64,000 nucleotides of DNA from Tannerella serpentiformis (GCF_003033925.1 NZ_CP028365.1:1054001-1118000), one strand, 5' to 3'. Positions 36,093 through 45,447 are shown, counted from the first letter of the stretch. Notes: a model not told the origin generated them from the letters alone. Numbers and translations are program-made.

Positions 36093-36216
36093 TTTTTCGT
36101 TCCCCTCTCCTCCAACGGTAGCCACTTTGGAATAAGATTTGCCGAAAGCTCCAGCGCCCTATGCAGCGAACCCGCTGCCGTTTCCCTCTCATTATTGCAC
36201 CATAAACATTCAGATA

Positions 36217-36579
36217 ATGACGCCCTGCATTCAAATCAAACGCGTTTACGAGGCTGCCGATCCCGCTGACGGCTATCGCATTTTAGTCGACCGGCTGTGG
36301 CCGCGTGGTATTCGTAAAGACGCCCTGCCCTACGACCTCTGGCCCAAAGATCTCACCCCAAGCCCTGCACTCCGCCGTTGGTTTCACGAAGATCCCAACG
36401 GACGTTGGGCTGAATTTAGCCAGCGCTACCGATCAGAGCTCGCCACCGCCCCCAGCGTGGACGAAGTGATCAGCCGCATACGGCCATACGACACCGTCAC
36501 GCTGCTCTCCGCCGCTAAGGCGACAGACCACAACCACGCACTCATTCTGCGCGACTTTTTGACCCAGAGGATGGGCTAA
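36217..36579 (+). CDS. DUF488 family protein
   Basis: The 120-residue cytoplasmic protein shows the DUF488/YeaO pattern: IKRVYEAADPADGYRILVDRLWPRGI near the start, LWPKDLTPSPALRRWFHEDP and the C-terminal VTLLSAAKATDHNHALILRDFL. The family's function is not established. The start at 36217 is preferred because the upstream in-frame residues are not conserved. It follows the EF-G terminator and so likely has its own promoter. It is not coupled to the next gene. Confidence 0.88.
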   Translation: MTPCIQIKRVYEAADPADGYRILVDRLWPRGIRKDALPYDLWPKDLTPSPALRRWFHEDPNGRWAEFSQRYRSELATAPSVDEVISRIRPYDTVTLLSAAKATDHNHALILRDFLTQRMG

Positions 36580-36650
36580 AACGTGGCCAGCCGAAAGCGT
36601 TCGGGTTGTTAAAGTATATCGGCCTGCAAAACCGCCCTCCGAAAGATGCG

Positions 36651-36658
36651 TACGTTTG
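36651..36658 (+). promoter_or_regulatory. Putative -7 element of the Ser/Arg-rich protein gene
   Basis: TACGTTTG matches TAnnTTTG and lies about 100 bases before the start at 36760. A -33 TTTG at 19 bases is not seen. Confidence 0.45.
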
Positions 36659-36759
36659 TCTCTCGTAAGGAATCAACGGTTTAGCAGCCACTTAAACTTC
36701 AGCAATGTACCCCGTCAAACGGGGACAAGAACCACACATTAATCAACGAGGAGATTACG

Positions 36760-38247
36760 ATGATGAAAACGATGAAATCAGTCTACCTGACCAGCCTCTT
36801 GCTGCTCGCGGCCATCAGCGCCACGGCCCAAGAGGACTACTACGACGACGTGTATTTCTCCACAAAGAGCAAAAAGAGAGAACGCACGGACGAACGACGC
36901 ATGTCGGCCTCTGACCGGCCCGCGTCACGCCAGCGCTACGATCGGGATCGCGACAACTTCGACAGCGATCGCGATGTGGATGCCTACAACCGCCGCTACA
37001 CCGACAGCTCGACGGCGGATTATAACGACTACGACCGTGACGCTCGCGACGACAACCGCAAGGCCAAGGCGAGCGAACGCCGCGGCGACAATGAGTACTC
37101 CGAACGCATCATTCGCTACCATTCCCCGAGCAAAATCACCATCACCGGCGCCGACAACGTGGATCTCAATCTTAGCGACGGATACTACTCCTACAGCTAC
37201 GATACCGACTACTCCGGCGGCCGCACCAACGTGAATATCAACGTAAACGTCGGCAATGGCTGGGACGCTTGGTATTCATGGTACGACCCATGGTTTTACG
37301 GCGGATTCTACTCGCCCTGGCGATCAGCCTGGCGCTGGCGCAACGCCTACTGGGGGTGGAGCTTCGGCTGGGGGGGATTCTACGCCAGCTGGTATGATCC
37401 CTGGTACGACCCGTGGTATAGCGGCTGGAGCGGATATTATGGCGGCTACTGGGGGTATCGCTGTGCCGACTATTACTATCCCTACTCGTCCACAACCAAC
37501 AACTACTATTACGGTTGGGACAACGGAAACCGTGACACCCGCCGCGACTACTCATCGCGATCGACCACCTACCGCAGCTCTTCTGACGGCGGCAACTACA
37601 GCGACGTCTATTCCACGCGCTCGACCTCCACACGCTCCTCATCCGACGGATATACCCGGAGCGGCCGCGACGCCTCGAGCCGAAGCTCCAGCTACAGCCG
37701 CACGGCGGACGACATCTACAGCAGCCGCAGCTCATCCTCACGCAGCTCATCCAGCTACGACGGCAGCAGCACGCGCTCTTCCTCGCGCAGCTCCGACAGC
37801 TTTTACGACGGCGGCAGCTCACGATCCTCGTCCCGCAGCTCGTCCGGCGGATACTACGACGGCGGCAGCAACGGCTCCTCCTCACGCAGCTCGTCAGTGT
37901 ACGAAGGCAGCAGTCGCAGCGCCTCGTCACGGAGCTCATCCGGAGGCTATTACGACGGCGGCAGCAGTCGTTCGTCCAGCATCTACAGCGGCAGCAGCAC
38001 CCGTTCGTCGGGCTCGTACAACGGCAGCAGCACCCGCTCCTCCGGCTCCTATAGCGGCAACAGCTCACGCTCCAGCAGCTACGACAACAGCTACGGCAGT
38101 TCGCGCTCGAGTAGCTCCAGCAGCTTCGGTGGAAGCAGCACACGCTCCAGCAGTTCGGGCAGCTTCGGCGGTGGCGGAGGCAGCTACAGCGGCGGTGGCG
38201 GAGGCGGCGGAAGCAGTCGCTCCAGCAGCGGCGGCGGAAGGCGCTAA
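36760..38247 (+). CDS. Secreted low-complexity Ser/Arg/Gly/Tyr-rich protein
   Basis: This 495-residue protein has a signal peptide (residues 1-23, cut after ISATAQ) and three zones. Residues 24-130 are charged with RDRD and DYD runs. About 130-260 are aromatic and glycine-rich (YSWYDPWFYGGFYSPW and repeats of WYDPWYD). From 260 on it is almost purely S, R, G, Y and D, with GGYYDGGSSRSSS-type repeats and a poly-Gly end. No enzyme domain is visible. Composition resembles surface fibrous or adhesive proteins; it could form a matrix or scaffold. The Ser codons are mixed, so the repeats are not simple DNA slippage. No function is known to me. Confidence 0.75.
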   Translation: MMKTMKSVYLTSLLLLAAISATAQEDYYDDVYFSTKSKKRERTDERRMSASDRPASRQRYDRDRDNFDSDRDVDAYNRRYTDSSTADYNDYDRDARDDNRKAKASERRGDNEYSERIIRYHSPSKITITGADNVDLNLSDGYYSYSYDTDYSGGRTNVNINVNVGNGWDAWYSWYDPWFYGGFYSPWRSAWRWRNAYWGWSFGWGGFYASWYDPWYDPWYSGWSGYYGGYWGYRCADYYYPYSSTTNNYYYGWDNGNRDTRRDYSSRSTTYRSSSDGGNYSDVYSTRSTSTRSSSDGYTRSGRDASSRSSSYSRTADDIYSSRSSSSRSSSSYDGSSTRSSSRSSDSFYDGGSSRSSSRSSSGGYYDGGSNGSSSRSSSVYEGSSRSASSRSSSGGYYDGGSSRSSSIYSGSSTRSSGSYNGSSTRSSGSYSGNSSRSSSYDNSYGSSRSSSSSSFGGSSTRSSSSGSFGGGGGSYSGGGGGGGSSRSSSGGGRR

Positions 38248-38311
38248 AACGATGTAACCGTAGGAAAAAGTTTGAGCTATAAGCTCTCATCACCATCCAT
38301 CATAGCAAAGC

Positions 38312-38360
38312 AAAGAGCGTGTGGCGGCGGTTCATCCCGTTCGGCACACACTCTTTTTTT
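38312..38360 (+). terminator. Terminator of the Ser/Arg-rich protein gene
   Basis: AGAGCGTGTG / CACACACTCT (one mismatch) around a 20-base loop is followed by seven T residues. It ends 36 bases before the FadL-like gene start. Confidence 0.75.
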
Positions 38361-38395
38361 ATGACACGTTAAACCAAAAAAGAAGAACAAAGCAG

Positions 38396-40021
38396 ATGAA
38401 GATGAAAAGGATCTATGTGGCAGCGCTGCTCAGCCTGAGCGCCGCCACACTTTGGGCACAGCAGGAAATGGACGCCTACCGCTACTCGCCGATGGATCTC
38501 AATGGCACGGCCCGATCTATCGGTATGGGGGGTGCGTTTGGCGCATTGGGCGGAGATATGTCCGCTATGTCGCACAACCCGGCCGGAATAGCCGTCTACC
38601 GCAGCTCCGAGCTCCAGACCACGCTCGCCCTGACCCGAACCGACGCCGACGCCACCTGGACGGGTGTGAAGGACAGCAAGGGCCTGGTGCGGATGCGCTT
38701 CGACAACTTCTCGTACGTCGGCTATGTGCCCACGGGCTACGACAGCGGCATCAAGGCCTGGAACTTCGGCGTGGCCTACAACCGCGTGCGCGACTACAAC
38801 CGCGCCTATCACGTGACGGGCCGCCCCACGCGGTCGCTGGCCGACTACGCCGCGATGCGCACCTCCACCGCGCGCGAACAAAACGGCAGGATTTTCGGCC
38901 TTTCAGAAGACAAATTGGCAGCCAACTCCGCGTATAACGACCTCACCGGCGATTGGCTCTCCGTCCTCGGCTACAAGGCGGGCTTTTTCGGAACCAGGTA
39001 CAAAGATCTTAACGACGTCTACGGCAGCAGTTTTGGTGCCTACAACAGCAGCGGCATTTGGACCTCGAACTCGCCAAGCCAATCGACGATGGAGATTAAC
39101 GAAAGTGGACAAATCGTGGAGTACAATTTCTCGGGCTCGATGAACATCTCCGACCGCGTCTTCCTCGGCGCCACCGTCGCCGTGACCGACATCACCTACC
39201 ACCTCAATTCGGCACAGCGCGACGACTTCGGCGCTAATAATTACGCCGCCCTCCAAAACGCGCTCGAAACCGACGGCTCGGGATACTCCATCAACCTCGG
39301 CGCCATCATCCGGCCCATCGACGAGCTCCGTTTGGGCGTGGCTTACAACTCCCCCAAATGGTACCGCATGACGGACTACTACTACGCCTCGGCCCAAAGT
39401 TATTCCTCCGCTGACGCCAAGAAGCCGCTGATGTCCAGCTCGACGCCGCAAGACAAGGGCTCGTTCAGCTACGCCTTCCGATCGCCAGACCGCTGGATCT
39501 TCAGCCTGGCGGGCGTGGTGGGGCAAACGGCCCTTTTGAGCCTGGATTATGAGCTGACCGACTATCGAAAGATGCGCCTCGGGAACCGCGACGACGACAC
39601 CTATTACAGCGACATCACGCAGCAGGCGGAGCGCGATTTCAAAGTTGGGCAGACGCTCAAGCTGGGCGCCGAATACCGCGTCACACCCCAGTTCTCGGTG
39701 CGCGCCGGCTACGTCTGGCAGGCCTCGCCGATGCAGGGACGGCTCACCGCGGGCGGCGAAATCTTCACCTCCGGGACCGTCACCCACTACTCCACCGTCG
39801 GCACCGCCAACACCTATACCGTAGGCCTCGGATACCGCTTCACGCCTAACTTTTACGTGGATTTGGCTTGCCTCTACCGCAGCGCCGCGGAGCAGCTGCA
39901 CCCCTTCTCCGACCTGCCCATCACCGACGCCTCGCGTCACCTCAGCGCCCTCAGCGCGGACGTAGCGTCGACGCAAATCAAGACCACGCGCACGCTCCTG
40001 ACCTTCGGCTATCGCTTCTGA
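38396..40021 (+). CDS. OmpP1/FadL-family outer membrane transport protein
   Basis: The protein of 541 residues has a signal peptide (MKMKRIYVAALLSLSAATLWAQ) and the FadL/TodX N-terminal hatch signature RSIGMGGAFGALGGDMSAMSHNPAGIAVY, followed by a long beta-barrel pattern with alternating residues ending in a C-terminal aromatic (FGYRF). FadL-type channels let hydrophobic molecules such as fatty acids cross the outer membrane; the substrate here is unknown. The start MKMKRI at 38396 is chosen since the longer frame runs back through the preceding terminator. It is followed by a strong terminator. Confidence 0.88.
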   Translation: MKMKRIYVAALLSLSAATLWAQQEMDAYRYSPMDLNGTARSIGMGGAFGALGGDMSAMSHNPAGIAVYRSSELQTTLALTRTDADATWTGVKDSKGLVRMRFDNFSYVGYVPTGYDSGIKAWNFGVAYNRVRDYNRAYHVTGRPTRSLADYAAMRTSTAREQNGRIFGLSEDKLAANSAYNDLTGDWLSVLGYKAGFFGTRYKDLNDVYGSSFGAYNSSGIWTSNSPSQSTMEINESGQIVEYNFSGSMNISDRVFLGATVAVTDITYHLNSAQRDDFGANNYAALQNALETDGSGYSINLGAIIRPIDELRLGVAYNSPKWYRMTDYYYASAQSYSSADAKKPLMSSSTPQDKGSFSYAFRSPDRWIFSLAGVVGQTALLSLDYELTDYRKMRLGNRDDDTYYSDITQQAERDFKVGQTLKLGAEYRVTPQFSVRAGYVWQASPMQGRLTAGGEIFTSGTVTHYSTVGTANTYTVGLGYRFTPNFYVDLACLYRSAAEQLHPFSDLPITDASRHLSALSADVASTQIKTTRTLLTFGYRF

Positions 40022-40098
40022 GCCACAAGCCGTTGGCCGCTTTGAGCCACATCGATTAAACCGTACACAGCGCGCCTCGATGGCGCCGCGAAAACCGT

Positions 40099-40134
40099 AA
40101 GGAGCCGGATGACAACCTCATCCGGCTCCTTTTT
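40099..40134 (+). terminator. Terminator of the FadL-like gene
   Basis: Perfect 14-bp stem AAGGAGCCGGATGA / TCATCCGGCTCCTT with a five-base loop and a T-run. Confidence 0.9.
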
Positions 40135-40199
40135 TCATTCTGCCACCTTCAGCCCAAAGCCGCAGCGCATCGTCTTCCCCTAACGCCCGTTCCCCTTCG

Positions 40200-40870
40200 G
40201 ATAAGTATCGCTTCAATACGTGATACACAAAAAACCTCAGGCGGACAGAAAAATCAATTCGTCGAGGTTCCATAGCTTTAGAAAACGTATCCTTTCAATA
40301 TGTGATACGAGAGAAATCCTCAAGCAAACGAAAGAATCAACTCGTCGAGACCTCATAGCTTCAAGAGATATATCTCTTCAATACGTAATACGAGAAAAAG
40401 CCTCAGGCGGACGGAAGAATCAATTCGTCGACGCTCCATCGCTTTAAGAAATGTATCCCTCCAATATGTGATATGATAGAAAGCCTCAGGTAGACGGAAA
40501 AATTACTTAGTCTGCATCCAATTGCCTAAGGAAAATGAGTGATTTCACCGTCGAGAGCAAAAAGCCTCAGGCAAATTGAAGAATCACGCTGGAAAAATCA
40601 ATTTGCCTGAGGCAATTTCGCATTTCCAGTGAAGAACATCAATTTGCCTAAGGCAATCCGGAATTTCCAGTGTGATTCTTCAATTTGCCTGAAGCAATTT
40701 CGTCTCGCCAGCGTGATTCATCCTTTAGCCTAAGGCAAATTGCTCTCGACAGTGATAAGCTCCAATTTTCCTTAGGCTTTTAAGTCTTACATTTTTCAGA
40801 TTACGCATCTCTCAGCTTCCTGCGGACAATTCAACAGTTGAAGGGTATTTGCCTTAGGCTTTTGAGAGGT
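40200..40870. repeat. Array H: 83-bp repeats followed by 41-bp repeats with TTGCCTNAGGCAA core
   Basis: From 40206 four units with an 83-bp period (starts near 40206, 40289, 40371, 40454) carry TATCNCTTCAATACGTGATAC and GCCTCAGGCGGACGGAAGAATCAATTCGTCGA. From about 40560 the period becomes 41-42 bp with dyads ATTTGCCTGAGGCAAT at roughly 40602, 40643, 40685, 40726 and 40768. The second part belongs to the same family as the array at 57.4-57.8 kb. The array fills half of the gap between the FadL-like gene and the sigma factor gene. Confidence 0.88.
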
Positions 40871-41228
40871 GTATTTTTTCAGATTCTATCTGTTTAAGGC
40901 TTTGGAAGAGTAGCAATCTATGACGTGTAATTCCTCAACTCTCTCGACCGTGTCTCTATATGTATTATCCTTTTGCTTAAGGTTTTACACGAATAACCCC
41001 AAGCGGAAACAGCCTACTATAAACTACGTACAGCTTCGAGAGAACAAACCTTTGATTGCGTATGGCAATGGACATAGCTCAGCAACGAACGACATCACAA
41101 ATAGCAATATTTGTCTATTTTTCCCGCCTCCATCAGCCCACCTTCCGCCTTTGGGCCATTGATCTGAAAACGAAGCCACGGGTTTTGTACAAAATAAGCC
41201 GCATTGCGCGCGCGAACGCCGGCCGAGG
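40870..41228. other. Intergenic region upstream of the sigma factor gene
   Basis: About 360 bases between array H and the sigma factor promoter. Short reading frames (72-80 codons) on both strands show no protein-like features. Nothing else is recognised. Confidence 0.5.
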
Positions 41229-41261
41229 CTTGGCCAGCAAGGCCTTTCTGCGTTACTTTGC
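41229..41261 (+). promoter_or_regulatory. Putative promoter of the sigma factor gene
   Basis: CTTG at 41229-41232, 20 bases, then TTACTTTG(C) at 41253-41260, close to the -33/-7 consensus with one mismatch in the -7. It lies about 95 bases before the start. Confidence 0.5.
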
Positions 41262-41356
41262 AGCCGTCAAATAACAAAAGAATCCATCTATTAATCCCCC
41301 CAAATCCCCCGCTGCCTATTGCAAGACATTACTCTTAAACCAAAACTAAAGACGTA

Positions 41357-41953
41357 ATGAGTAAAATGAAATCGGAGACCGACGAGACGTTGGTTGCGAT
41401 GTATGCGAACGGGAATAACGACGCTTTCGACGCGCTATTGGAGCGCTATAAACAAACGATCCACTCGTACATTTATTTCAGCGTGCGTGATTATGATTTG
41501 ACGGAAGATCTCTTTCAAGAGACCTTCATGAAGGTGATCACGACCATCCGCCAAGGGCGATACACCGAATCCGGCCGCTTCAAGGCGTGGATCACGCGTA
41601 TCGCACACAACCTCATCATCGATCACTTCCGCCAAGAGCGCAACGAGAACACCATCTCGAACGACGAGGTAGCCGTGGATCTTTTCAACGATATGCGCTT
41701 CAGCGACAAGACGATAGAGGAAATGTTGGTCAACAAACAGGTGTTCGAAGACGTCAAGAAGATGATCCGCTTTTTACCCGCTAATCAGCGCGAAGTCTTG
41801 GAAATGCGCTACTATGAAGAGCTGAGTTTCAAGGAGATCGCGGCCCGCACAAGCGTCAGCATCAACACGGCCCTCGGCCGCATGCGTTACGCCATCCTGA
41901 ACATGCGACGGATGATGGCCGAAAACCGCATCGAGCTTTCGCTCTGCTCCTGA
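41357..41953 (+). CDS. Sigma-70 family RNA polymerase sigma factor (ECF-like)
   Basis: The 198-residue protein has sigma region 2 (DAFDALLERYKQTIHSYIYFSVRDYDLTEDLFQETFMKV, then GRFKAWITRIAHNLIIDHFRQER) and region 4 (VFEDVKKMIRFLPANQREVLEMRYYEELSFKEIAARTSVSINTALGRMRYAI) with no region 1 or 3, the ECF layout. No anti-sigma gene or FecR-like partner lies beside it. Such stand-alone ECF factors in Bacteroidota often have broad housekeeping-like roles. It is read toward the triplicated rsmF-like end region and shares that region's first terminator. It has a plausible promoter upstream. Confidence 0.92.
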   Translation: MSKMKSETDETLVAMYANGNNDAFDALLERYKQTIHSYIYFSVRDYDLTEDLFQETFMKVITTIRQGRYTESGRFKAWITRIAHNLIIDHFRQERNENTISNDEVAVDLFNDMRFSDKTIEEMLVNKQVFEDVKKMIRFLPANQREVLEMRYYEELSFKEIAARTSVSINTALGRMRYAILNMRRMMAENRIELSLCS

Positions 41954-41964
41954 GCGCAGCCACA

Positions 41965-42374
41965 GGTCGGGAGGAAACGCCTTCGTGGCAACACAAAAAA
42001 GTCCTGCCGGACGAGAAGAGCCCACTTGCTCCTTTCGTCCGGCAGGACTTTTTTTCACGTCAATTATTTCGTTCTAAATCAACTTCTTACGGATTCTCCA
42101 CTCATCTGGGAAGAGGTTGTTCGCCCGCGGCCCAAGCTGCTTCATGAATCCCAGCGGCAGGCCGCCGTAGGCGGCCAGGACGTATCCGCGCGGCACATCG
42201 GCCGAGAGCGAGAGTGCCTCGCGCCGCAGGTATCGGAGGGCCTCCGGCCGCGGGAGGTCGACCGTCGCAAACGCCTCCGGACGCAGCGCCGTGCTCAGCG
42301 CCAACGCCGCCGATGGCACGGCGTCACGGCCCTTGACCTCACCCAGCGGAACGCCCGCAGTAAGCACATGGATA
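41965..42374 (-). pseudogene. Duplicated 3' end of the rRNA methyltransferase gene, copy 1 (410-bp unit)
   Basis: This 410-bp unit repeats the terminator and the C-terminal codons (about 100 codons) of the methyltransferase gene whose intact copy ends at 42894. It keeps the reading frame (minus strand 42074-42373, ending GPRANNLFPDEWRIRKKLI) with a few substitutions, for example a Lys instead of Glu near the end. It lacks the catalytic part and any plausible start. It is the most diverged of the three copies. Confidence 0.9.
41995..42055. terminator. Hairpin terminator in copy 1
   Basis: 14-bp stem GTCCTGCCGGACGA / TCGTCCGGCAGGAC with A-run before and T-run after, so usable from both sides. 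It lies about 45 bases past the sigma factor gene and also ends copy 1 on the minus strand. Confidence 0.85.
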
Positions 42375-42784
42375 GGTCGGAAGGAAACGCCTTCGTGGCA
42401 ACACAAAAAAAGTCCTGCCGGACGAGAAGAGCCCACTTGCTCCTTTCGTCCGGCAGGACTTTTTTCTTCTCACCTATTTCGGCCTAAATCAACTCCTTAC
42501 GGATTCGCCACTCATCCGGGAAGAGGTTGTTCGCCCGCGGCCCAAGCTGTTTCATGAATCCCAGCGGCAGGCCGCCGTAGGCAGCTAGGACGTATCCGCG
42601 CGGCACATCGGCCGGGAGCGAGAGTGCCTCGCGCCGCAGGTAGCGGAGGGCCTCCGGCCGCGGGAGGTCGACCGTCGCAAACGCCTCCGGCCGCAACGCC
42701 GAGCTCAGCGCCAACGCCGCCGATGGCACGGCGTCACGGCCCTTGACCTCACCCAGCGGAACGCCCGCAGTGAGCACATGGATA
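42375..42784 (-). pseudogene. Duplicated 3' end of the rRNA methyltransferase gene, copy 2 (410-bp unit)
   Basis: This second 410-bp unit is more similar to the intact gene end than copy 1. It carries its own terminator hairpin (42412-42459) and the C-terminal codons on the minus strand (42484-42783, ending GPRANNLFPDEWRIRKELI, identical to the true C-terminus). Its left junction follows CACATGGATA, where the intact gene continues as CACATGGACGTG. Confidence 0.9.
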
Positions 42785-42821
42785 GGTCGGAAGGAAACAC
42801 CTTCGTGGCAACACAAAAAAA

Positions 42822-42869
42822 GTCCTGCCGGACGAGAAGAGCCCGCTTGCTCCTTTCGTCCGGCAGGAC
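42822..42869. terminator. Hairpin terminator of the intact methyltransferase gene
   Basis: Same GTCCTGCCGGACGA stem as in copies 1 and 2, 25 bases past the stop at 42894 on the minus strand. Confidence 0.85.
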
Positions 42870-42893
42870 TTTTTTCTTCTCACCTATTTCGGC

Positions 42894-44264
42894 CTAAATC
42901 AACTCCTTACGGATTCGCCACTCATCCGGGAAGAGGTTGTTCGCCCTCGGCCCAAGTTGCTTCATGAATCCCAACGGCAGGCCGCCGTAGGCGGCCAGGA
43001 CGTATCCGCGCGGCACATTGGCCGGGAGCGAGAGTGCCTCGCGCCGCAGATAGCGAAGGGCCTCCAGCCGCGGGAGGTCGACCGTCGCAAACGCCTCCGG
43101 ACGCAGCGCCGAGCTCAGCGCCAACGCCGCCGATGGCACAGCGTCACGCCCCTTGACCTCACCCAGCAGAACGCCCGCAGTGAGCACATGGACGTGCGCC
43201 TCGAGCTCCGTCACCACGTCGCGAAACGCCCGCGGAAGGGCCCGCACACGTCCGTCCGCCGTGCGTTCCAGGGCGTAATCCTCCGGCGCCACAAGCCACC
43301 GCTTCATCTCCTCGGGCACAGCCGCCGCAGGCTGACGGCGTGTCGGTCGCAAACGCGTAGCGCGCAGCGGACCGTCGTCCGGTTTTCGGATCACAGCCAG
43401 CGTAAATCCCTCGCCACGTGTGCGATGGGGCCAAAACCGACAGATAGGCAACGTCCCCGTCAGCGCACCGCCGACAGCCCACGCCTCGGGCGTATCGACC
43501 GGCAGCACCTCGGCGCCGAAGGCGTCCGCGAAGGCGTGGAGATTGTCCTCGTTCTCCTCCGTATTGAACGTGCATGTCGAATAAACGAACAGTCCGCCCG
43601 GGCGAAGCGCCGGCCAGACGTCATGCACAATGCGACGCTGCCGAGCGGCGCAGAGCCTCACCGCCTCCAGACTCCACTCCGCCCGCGCCGACGGGGTCTT
43701 ACGAAACATCCCCTCGCCCGAGCACGGCATATCGGCCACAATGAGGTCGAAACGGTGTGTCAGCCGACCGAAATCCTTCGCGTCAGCCTGGGTCACGACC
43801 ACGCTCGGGGCACCCCACTTGGCCATGTTTTCAGCCAAAATGCGACTGCGGCTGCGGATCGTTTCATTACTTATCAGCAGACTACCCTCGGGCAACGTGC
43901 TGATCAGGTGCGTCGACTTGCCACCGGGCGCAGCACAGAGGTCAAGCGCCACGACCGGCTCCGTCACGTAACGGCCGACGGCCCTCTCGAGGAACATAGA
44001 GGCTGCCTCCTGAACGTAATAGGCGCCCGCATGGAGCAGCGGATCGAAAGTGAAGGCGGGCCGCTCCGTGAGGTAACGCCCTGTCTCACACCACGGCACA
44101 CGGTCCCCCACCGGTAGATCTTGCCCGTCCGTCGCCTTCCGAGGGTTCACACGCAAGCTGACCGTGGGCGCGCCCTCTAATGCCCGCTCAAAGACCTCGT
44201 AATCGTCGCCCAGCAGCCGGCGCATGCGCCCTGCAAAGACGTTGAGTAAGGACTCTTGACTCAT
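42894..44264 (-). CDS. NOL1/NOP2/Sun (RsmF-like) rRNA/tRNA cytosine-C5 methyltransferase
   Basis: The 456-residue protein uses S-adenosylmethionine to methylate cytosine C5 in RNA. It shows the SAM-binding VALDLCAAPGGKSTHLI, the catalytic PCSGEGMFRK, the second Cys in STCTFNTEENE, and a C-terminal RNA-binding tail ending GPRANNLFPDEWRIRKELI. The layout is RsmF/NOP2-like. MSQESLLNVF at 44264 is preferred; ATG codons at 44285 and 44300 are in frame upstream. Its last 100 or so codons and terminator are duplicated twice downstream in direct orientation. It is convergent with the sigma factor gene and downstream of asd. Confidence 0.9.
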   Translation of the reverse strand: MSQESLLNVFAGRMRRLLGDDYEVFERALEGAPTVSLRVNPRKATDGQDLPVGDRVPWCETGRYLTERPAFTFDPLLHAGAYYVQEAASMFLERAVGRYVTEPVVALDLCAAPGGKSTHLISTLPEGSLLISNETIRSRSRILAENMAKWGAPSVVVTQADAKDFGRLTHRFDLIVADMPCSGEGMFRKTPSARAEWSLEAVRLCAARQRRIVHDVWPALRPGGLFVYSTCTFNTEENEDNLHAFADAFGAEVLPVDTPEAWAVGGALTGTLPICRFWPHRTRGEGFTLAVIRKPDDGPLRATRLRPTRRQPAAAVPEEMKRWLVAPEDYALERTADGRVRALPRAFRDVVTELEAHVHVLTAGVLLGEVKGRDAVPSAALALSSALRPEAFATVDLPRLEALRYLRREALSLPANVPRGYVLAAYGGLPLGFMKQLGPRANNLFPDEWRIRKELI

Positions 44265-44301
44265 TTTGTCGCTATCAAATGACATTTTGTCCGAACACAA
44301 A

Positions 44302-44334
44302 ACGGGGAGAACGAATCGCGTCCGTTCTCCCCGT
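44302..44334. terminator. Terminator between asd and the methyltransferase gene
   Basis: ACGGGGAGAACG / CGTTCTCCCCGT stem with a short loop, followed on the minus strand by TTTTGTG. It lies 20 bases past the asd stop, so the methyltransferase gene probably has separate transcription. Confidence 0.8.
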
Positions 44335-44354
44335 AACTTTCGGCTATCGATCGA

Positions 44355-45368
44355 TCACTTTCCGATGTTTCCAGCCTGGATCAAATATTCGGCAATTTGC
44401 ACTGCATTGAGCGCTGCACCCTTCTTGATTTGGTCACTCACAGTCCAGAATATCAAGCCATTCGGGTTAGCGAGGTCCTTGCGTATTCGGCCGACGTAAA
44501 CCGGATCATGTCCGGCCACGAAGAGTGGCATGGGGTAGTCCTTTTTGGCGGGATCGTCCTGCAACACGATGCCCTTGTCAGCTGCAAACGCCGCGCGCGC
44601 CTCTTCGACAGACACGGGCCGCTCCGTCTCTACCCAAATCGCCTCGCTGTGTGCACGCATTACCGGCACCCGCACGCACATGGCGCTCACTTCGACGTCG
44701 GAGTGCATGATTTTGCGCGTTTCATGATACATCTTCATCTCCTCCTTCGTATATCCGTTGTCGGTGAAGACGTCGATCTGCGGGATCAAGTTGTAGGCCA
44801 GTTGGTAGAAGAATTTCTCTACCACCGGCTCCTCTCCTTGTGCCAACTGCATGTATTGCGTCCGCAACTCGTTCATCGCCTCTGCACCCGCGCCACTGGC
44901 CGCCTGGTAAGTCGACACATGCACACGCCGAATGTGCGACAGCTTCTCGATCGCATTCAGCGCCACAACCATTTGAATCGTTGAACAGTTCGGGTTGGCA
45001 ATGATTCCCTTCGGACGTTTGAGCGCATCCTCCGGGTTGATTTCGGGCACTACCAACGGAACGTCCGCATCCATACGGAATGCGCTGGAATTATCGATCA
45101 TCACCGCACCGTGCTTCGTGATCGTCTCCGCAAAAGCTGTGGACGTTCCTCCTCCAGCTGATACGAAAGCCACGTCGACTCCACGGAAATCGTCGTTATG
45201 CTTCAACTCTTTTACTGTGTATGCTTTCCCGCGGAATTTATATTCGCGCCCCGCGCTACGCGACGAACCAAAGAGCACAAGCTCATCCACCGGGAAGTCT
45301 CGTTCTTCGAGTACCCGAAGGAATTCTTGTCCCACTGCGCCACTGGCTCCAACAATTGCCGTTCTCAT
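44355..45368 (-). CDS. asd: Aspartate-semialdehyde dehydrogenase
   Basis: The enzyme reduces aspartyl phosphate to the semialdehyde, feeding lysine, threonine and methionine synthesis. The 337-residue protein begins with the nucleotide-binding [11 protein letters not shown], has the catalytic Cys128 in [21 protein letters not shown] and the acid/base His240 in [11 protein letters not shown]. The length and motifs match the Gram-negative/Gram-positive type II enzymes. It has a -7 element upstream and a terminator downstream, so is likely monocistronic. Together with the nearby metA it supplies the methionine branch. Confidence 0.96.
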   Translation of the reverse strand: MRTAIVGASGAVGQEFLRVLEERDFPVDELVLFGSSRSAGREYKFRGKAYTVKELKHNDDFRGVDVAFVSAGGGTSTAFAETITKHGAVMIDNSSAFRMDADVPLVVPEINPEDALKRPKGIIANPNCSTIQMVVALNAIEKLSHIRRVHVSTYQAASGAGAEAMNELRTQYMQLAQGEEPVVEKFFYQLAYNLIPQIDVFTDNGYTKEEMKMYHETRKIMHSDVEVSAMCVRVPVMRAHSEAIWVETERPVSVEEARAAFAADKGIVLQDDPAKKDYPMPLFVAGHDPVYVGRIRKDLANPNGLIFWTVSDQIKKGAALNAVQIAEYLIQAGNIGK

Positions 45369-45447
45369 CTCTTACTCTTTTTTCTGATTAGAATATCCGA
45401 GGCGTTTAGCCACCTCTGCGTAATAATATCTGCGTTTGAAACGGCCG

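Noticed and set aside
37238-38296. 352-codon Cys/Arg-rich minus-strand frame
   Set aside because: It is the antisense shadow of the Ser-rich tail of the secreted protein.
42957-44117. 386-codon plus-strand frame opposite the methyltransferase gene
   Set aside because: Antisense shadow; the minus strand encodes clear catalytic motifs.
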